Shown: positions 60,046 through 64,000 of the stretch, in pieces
How positions within the stretch are numbered: the first letter of the stretch is position 1
Layout of the letters: every line of letters starts with the position of its first letter
Assembly (NCBI GenBank): GCA_947488755.1
Contig: CANLAD010000001.1
Location: forward strand, 1 to 64,000
Origin: an uncultured Erythrobacter sp.
GTDB lineage: Bacteria > Pseudomonadota > Alphaproteobacteria > Sphingomonadales > Sphingomonadaceae
Direction: 5' to 3'
Length of the DNA stretch: 64,000 bases
The notes under the pieces: generated by a model
What the model was told of the DNA's origin: nothing
Databases searched by the model: none
Seen by the model: only the letters and a program-made list of their open reading frames with translations
Made by a program: the position numbers and the translations under genes

Positions 60046-61600
60046 CGCGCGGGCAATCCCGGCACTGGGCATGGCGGGTCTTCTCGCCGCTTGCGCAACC
60101 CCCGCGCCCGACCGGGATCTGCCTGCCGCCATTTCCTCCATCCCGCCGACGTTCTCGCAAGGAATGTCGGCGGGAGAGTATCGACCGGTTCGCTGGTGGC
60201 GCAGTTACCAGGATCCGACGCTCGACGTGCTGGTCGAAACCGCGCTCGACAACAATCTCGATATCGGAGAAGCCATCGCACGGGTCGATGAGGTTCGCGG
60301 GCGCTATGTACGCGAGCGGGCGGCGCAATTTCCCCAGTTGAACGCCGGGCTTCAGGCCAATTATTCGGACCGCCCGGCAACCGGGATCGGCGCGGCTCTC
60401 GGCGGGCAGCAGCCCGGCGGCGGTGGTCAACCCGGAGGGCAGGACATGCCTGGCGGTGATGGGCAGACACCCATGCCCGGCGGTGGCGATCAGCCGCCAA
60501 CGTCCAGCGGCGACACGCAGCGCTTCTCCTTCTCCACCTTCACCGCGCAGCTGGAGCTTTCCTACGAGGCTGATCTGTGGGGGCGCCTGCGCAATCAGAG
60601 CCGCGCGGCACTGGAGAATTACGAAGCGAGCCTGTGGGATCTCGAAGCGCTCCGCCTCTCGATCGCCAGTGAGACCATGCGCAGCTATTTCGATCTGGTC
60701 GAAAGCGAGCAATTGCGCGATCTCAGCGCCGCACAGGCGGACATACTGCGCGAGCGTGTTTCGCTCGCCGAACAAGCCTTCCTGCGCGGAGTTGCTACCT
60801 CCTTCGAGCTGATTTCGCTGCGCGAGAACCTGCGCGAGGCGGAGGCGGTCGTGCCGCAACTGGACGCGCGGCTGTATGCAGCCAAGACGCGATTGGCGGT
60901 TCTTCTGGGCACGTTTCCGGAAAGGACCGACGATTACCTAGAGCGAACCGAGCCGTTGGAAATCACTCTTACGCTCGATGCCGTTCCCGCGGGTCTTCCG
61001 GCGCAATTGCTCGAGCAGCGTCCCGACATTCGTGCCGGGCGCAACAGGCTCGATGCAGCGCGCTATGGGGTCGCGGCGGCTGAGGCTGCCCGGCTCCCGC
61101 GTCTGTCGCTGAGCGCGACCGGTGGCCTGGAAAGCGAGGATCCCAGCGGGCTGTTCGATCCGCAAAACTGGTTCATCAATCTGCTCGGCGCTCTCACTGC
61201 ACCGATACTCGATGGCGGGCGTCTCGCGGCGAATGTCGACATCAGCGAAGCGCAGCAACGTCAGCAGGCGATGGCGTATGGTCAAACCGTGCTCACTGCC
61301 TTTTCCGAAGTCGAAGAAGCGCTCAAACGACACCAGGAAAGCGTCGAACGCGTGCGCCTGCTGGCCGCCGATCTTGGGAGCGCCAGAGACGCCGCCGATC
61401 TTCAGCTGCGGCGCTTCGAACGTGGCACGGGCGGCTATTCCGATTACCTTGATGCCCGGCTGAACGTGCTGAACTCGCAGCGCTCGGTGGTCGAAGCCGA
61501 GCGCGCTCTCGCCGAAGCGCGGCTGGCGGTCCACCGGGCACTTGGCGGTAGCTGGACGGGCGAAGCGGCACCGAATGACGGAGCCGTCAATGCGGGATGA
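60002..61600 (+). CDS. outer-membrane factor of an RND efflux system (NodT/OprM type)
   Basis: 532 residues; ATG 60002 lies 44 nt inside the rhodopsin gene. Lipobox LLAAC (C31). TolC-like features: [57 protein letters not shown] and [20 protein letters not shown], ending with a helical second half. Residues ~130-170 are a Gly/Pro/Gln-rich insertion ([20 protein letters not shown]) not seen in usual members. First gene of the tripartite pump. Confidence 0.93.
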   Translation: MKSRRTGPLKPPRADARAIPALGMAGLLAACATPAPDRDLPAAISSIPPTFSQGMSAGEYRPVRWWRSYQDPTLDVLVETALDNNLDIGEAIARVDEVRGRYVRERAAQFPQLNAGLQANYSDRPATGIGAALGGQQPGGGGQPGGQDMPGGDGQTPMPGGGDQPPTSSGDTQRFSFSTFTAQLELSYEADLWGRLRNQSRAALENYEASLWDLEALRLSIASETMRSYFDLVESEQLRDLSAAQADILRERVSLAEQAFLRGVATSFELISLRENLREAEAVVPQLDARLYAAKTRLAVLLGTFPERTDDYLERTEPLEITLTLDAVPAGLPAQLLEQRPDIRAGRNRLDAARYGVAAAEAARLPRLSLSATGGLESEDPSGLFDPQNWFINLLGALTAPILDGGRLAANVDISEAQQRQQAMAYGQTVLTAFSEVEEALKRHQESVERVRLLAADLGSARDAADLQLRRFERGTGGYSDYLDARLNVLNSQRSVVEAERALAEARLAVHRALGGSWTGEAAPNDGAVNAG

Positions 61601-63044
61601 CGACGAACGTGAGCAGCCGGAGCACGAGCGCGAAGATAGCGCGGCTCAGGAGGGTATTGAACGGGATAGCGACGACGGGCAGGATGAGGCGCCCGACAAG
61701 CGCAAATGGCGTCTCATCGCGCTGGCTGTGCTGCTCGCCGGATTGGGCATTGCCGCCGCGCTCTATTTTCTGCGCCCGCAACAGGAAGGCAGCGAGCCGC
61801 CCGACCGCCCCCCACTGGTCAGCGTCGAACGGATCCGCGCACAGACCAGTCCGATCATCATCACAGGTCAGGGCGAGGTGCGCGCCGCGAACGAGTTGGG
61901 CCTGGCGCTCCAGCTTTCGGGCCGCGTCGTCTACGTCAATCCGGACTTGCGCGAAGGTCGCCGGGTACGCCGGGGGGAAACACTCTTGCGGATCGAGCCG
62001 GACGATTTTCGCAACCAAGTCACCGCCGCGCGATCGGATGTGGAGCGCGCGCGGGTCGATTTGCAGCAGGCGATCGAAACGCGCGAGACGAGGCGCGAAG
62101 AGTTCGAGCGTTTGCGCGAGAGGCTCGCGCGCGAAGAGCAAACGCAGGCGGGGGACATCGACGCCGACTTTGTTCGACCGGGCGAAGACGCCGGGGCGCA
62201 AAACGCGCGAGACGACGTTTCGGTCGATCCCTCCGCGCTCGCCCTGGGCGAACCGCAGGTCGAGGCGGCGCAGGCCGCGCTCGAAGGTGCCGAGGCCCGG
62301 TTGCGCAATGCTCGCCTCAATGTCTCGCGCACATCGGTCACGGCGCCGTTCGATGCGGTCGTGCGATCGCAAAGCGTCGAGCGCGGACAGTTCGTGCAGG
62401 CGGGCCAACAGGTCGCGCAGCTTTACAATGCCAATGCGGTGGAAATCGCGGTGCCGCTGACACAGGAAAAGGTCGCCTTGATCCCGCGCCTGTTTGCGTC
62501 CGTGCGATCCGGCGGAATGGCAGGCGCACCGGCTACCGTGAAAGTCGATTTCGGCGGCGCGACCTATGCCTGGGATGCGCAGGTCGGCGGGGCGCAGGGC
62601 GCGATCGAAAGCCGGACCCGTACGCTTGAGGTGATCGTGCGCGTCGCGCGGCCGACATCGGGCGGCACGCTGCTATCCGACGAGGGTGCAGCCTCGGGCG
62701 CGCCGCCGCTGCTGCCCGGCTTCTTCGCCACGGTCGAATTCATCGCCGAGACGCCGCCTTCCTATTTCGCCTTGCCCAGCGACGCGGTGCGGGCCGACGA
62801 TGTCGTGTGGACCGTTCGCGATGGGCGGGTCGCGTTCCAGCCCGTAAGGGTCATCGCCCGTGACGGCGATACGGTGTTCGTGAACGCCGATGGCCTTGAG
62901 GACGGCGCTACGGTCATCACCGGCGACATCGCATCCGTCAGCGAAGGGATGCAGGTTCGCACCAGCCGAGACAATCAGGCGCCCGCCGTCGAAGCACAGC
63001 AAAGCGGCGGAGAGCAGCCGCGCTATCGAGATGACGCCGAATGA
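61590..63044 (+). CDS. RND periplasmic adaptor
   Basis: 484 residues from ATG 61590 (GGAG 6 nt upstream), overlapping the preceding stop. A charged cytoplasmic N-terminus, one membrane helix (residues 40-60), a biotinyl-lipoyl segment (ALQLSGRVVYVNPDLREGRR), a coiled-coil hairpin (~130-260) and SVTAPFDAVVRSQSVERGQF plus a barrel domain. The hairpin tip carries an acidic insertion near DADFVRPGEDAGAQNARDD. Connects pump and outer-membrane factor. Confidence 0.93.
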   Translation: MRDDDEREQPEHEREDSAAQEGIERDSDDGQDEAPDKRKWRLIALAVLLAGLGIAAALYFLRPQQEGSEPPDRPPLVSVERIRAQTSPIIITGQGEVRAANELGLALQLSGRVVYVNPDLREGRRVRRGETLLRIEPDDFRNQVTAARSDVERARVDLQQAIETRETRREEFERLRERLAREEQTQAGDIDADFVRPGEDAGAQNARDDVSVDPSALALGEPQVEAAQAALEGAEARLRNARLNVSRTSVTAPFDAVVRSQSVERGQFVQAGQQVAQLYNANAVEIAVPLTQEKVALIPRLFASVRSGGMAGAPATVKVDFGGATYAWDAQVGGAQGAIESRTRTLEVIVRVARPTSGGTLLSDEGAASGAPPLLPGFFATVEFIAETPPSYFALPSDAVRADDVVWTVRDGRVAFQPVRVIARDGDTVFVNADGLEDGATVITGDIASVSEGMQVRTSRDNQAPAVEAQQSGGEQPRYRDDAE

Positions 63045-64000
63045 ACGGTGTGATCGCCTGGATGGCCCGCAACGGGGTCGCGGCGAATCTCCTGATGCTG
63101 CTGATCCTTGTCACGGGTCTGCTGAGCATTCCACAGATCCCGACCAAGGTGTTTCCGGATTTCACGCTCTCTGCTGTGCAGGTCCAGGTCGAATATCGCG
63201 GCGCTTCGCCCGAAGAGATCGCGGACTCGGTCATCCAGCCGATCGAGGAACAGATCGAAGCGGTCGAAGGCATCGATCAGGTCACAGCGACCGCAGCCGA
63301 AGGTCTGGGCATCGTCACTGCCGAGCTGCGCCAGGGCGTGTCGGTTTCGCAAAAGGTCGACGAGATCCAGGCCGAGGTCAATCGCATCACCAACCTGCCC
63401 GAACGCGCCGAGCGTCCGCAGGTAAGCGAACTCGACAACAGACAGCGCGTGGTCGAATTCGTCATTTTCGGCGATGCCCCGCCCGCAACGCTGAAGGAGC
63501 TGGCCTATCGCTTCGAAGACGAACTCGCGGCGCGCGACGCGATCTCATTCGTGCAGGTATCAGGTGCGCGCGATTACGAGATTTCGATCGAGATATCGAA
63601 AGAGCGGCTCAGGGCCTACGATCTGTCGCTGCCCGAAGTTGCCCGGCTGATCGACCAGAACAGCGTGGATCTGCCTGCGGGCGACGTCGAAACGCAGGAC
63701 GAGGACATACTGCTGCGGGTCGAGGCGCAGAATTATTCTCGCAAGGCGTTCGAGGATATCATCCTGCTGGCGAACGGATCGGGCGCGCAGATCAGATTGG
63801 GCGACATCGCGACGATCCGCGATGGCTTTCGCGATAGCGGCCTGGTCACGCAGTATCGCGGCCAGCCTGCGGTCGCGGTTCAGGTGTTTCGCGTCGGCGA
63901 CGAACAGGCACTCGATATCGCGTCAGAGGTGAGCGATTATCTCGAGCAGGAGAGCGAAAACCTCCCGCCCGGCATCTCGGTCGATATCTGGCAGAACGAG
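63041..64000 (+). CDS. RND inner-membrane pump (partial, runs off right edge)
   Basis: 320 residues visible; ATG 63041 overlaps the adaptor stop (ATGA). First membrane helix at residues 13-30 (VAANLLMLLILVTGLLSIP), then IPTKVFPDFTLSAVQVQVEY, ASPEEIADSVIQPIEEQIEA and RPQVSELDNRQRVVEFVIF, all typical of AcrB/MexB-like porters of the less-studied MmpL/AcrB-like alphaproteobacterial branch. Would export a hydrophobic or amphipathic compound using the proton (or another ion) gradient. Substrate and the C-terminal half unknown. Confidence 0.92.
   Translation, partial: MNGVIAWMARNGVAANLLMLLILVTGLLSIPQIPTKVFPDFTLSAVQVQVEYRGASPEEIADSVIQPIEEQIEAVEGIDQVTATAAEGLGIVTAELRQGVSVSQKVDEIQAEVNRITNLPERAERPQVSELDNRQRVVEFVIFGDAPPATLKELAYRFEDELAARDAISFVQVSGARDYEISIEISKERLRAYDLSLPEVARLIDQNSVDLPAGDVETQDEDILLRVEAQNYSRKAFEDIILLANGSGAQIRLGDIATIRDGFRDSGLVTQYRGQPAVAVQVFRVGDEQALDIASEVSDYLEQESENLPPGISVDIWQNE

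Overview
The window is a high-GC, gene-dense chromosomal segment that looks like a marine or aquatic alphaproteobacterium of the Sphingomonadales, most likely Erythrobacteraceae. The reasons are a soluble LOV-HWE histidine kinase of the Erythrobacter type, an alphaproteobacterial SspB, a GGAAC-N16-CGTT (EcfG-type) promoter, a split LvaA-like kinase/acyl-CoA dehydrogenase set, and a microbial rhodopsin. The family assignment is inference; no rRNA is present. I see no CRISPR array, complete insertion sequence or prophage.

Layout. 1-4.1 kb: photolyase-like FAD protein (cut by the left edge), DUF2726 protein, an HTH protein, cold-shock protein and a ribosome-hibernation factor. 4.1-8.1 kb: a PNPOx-like protein, a fasciclin lipoprotein behind a stress-type promoter, and a LOV kinase with its response regulator. 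8.2-17.6 kb: secreted or cell-envelope proteins (S41 and S8 proteases, M19 dipeptidase), a run of very small stress-type genes and dapD. 17.6-26.7 kb: a fatty/4-hydroxy-acid type catabolic region with a phosphotransferase, an alcohol dehydrogenase, three acyl-CoA dehydrogenases, an SDR and a GPH transporter; two copies of a nested palindromic element sit between its genes. 26.7-30.7 kb: cardiolipin-synthase-like protein, EEP hydrolase, gmk, sspB.

30.8-34.7 kb: hisB-hisH-hisA-(small membrane protein)-hisF-hisE plus a HIT protein, tightly overlapped. 34.8-39.2 kb: complete ybgC-tolQ-tolR-tolA-tolB-pal cell-envelope operon. 39.3-50 kb: J-domain protein, a cystathionine-synthase-like PLP enzyme overlapping a degenerate SDR, a NUC1-type nuclease, an SLC13 transporter carrying an in-frame palindromic insertion, tandem DUF547 proteins, infC with an AUA start, and pdeM. 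50-57 kb: hemF, a hybrid histidine kinase, the single Rel/Spo (p)ppGpp enzyme, a CBS membrane protein, an exported cyclophilin and tRNA-Ser(GGA).

57.6-64 kb: a Ktr/Trk-type potassium transporter diverging from a rhodopsin with the NDQ motif of light-driven sodium pumps, followed with overlapping reading frames by a tripartite RND efflux system (outer-membrane factor, adaptor, pump cut by the right edge). Light is a recurring theme: photolyase, LOV kinase and rhodopsin lie in one 64 kb stretch. The most notable items are the NDQ rhodopsin and its neighbours, the non-canonical infC start, the palindromic insertion in the SLC13 gene, the paired intercistronic repeats, and a 33-bp motif repeated upstream of two unrelated genes.
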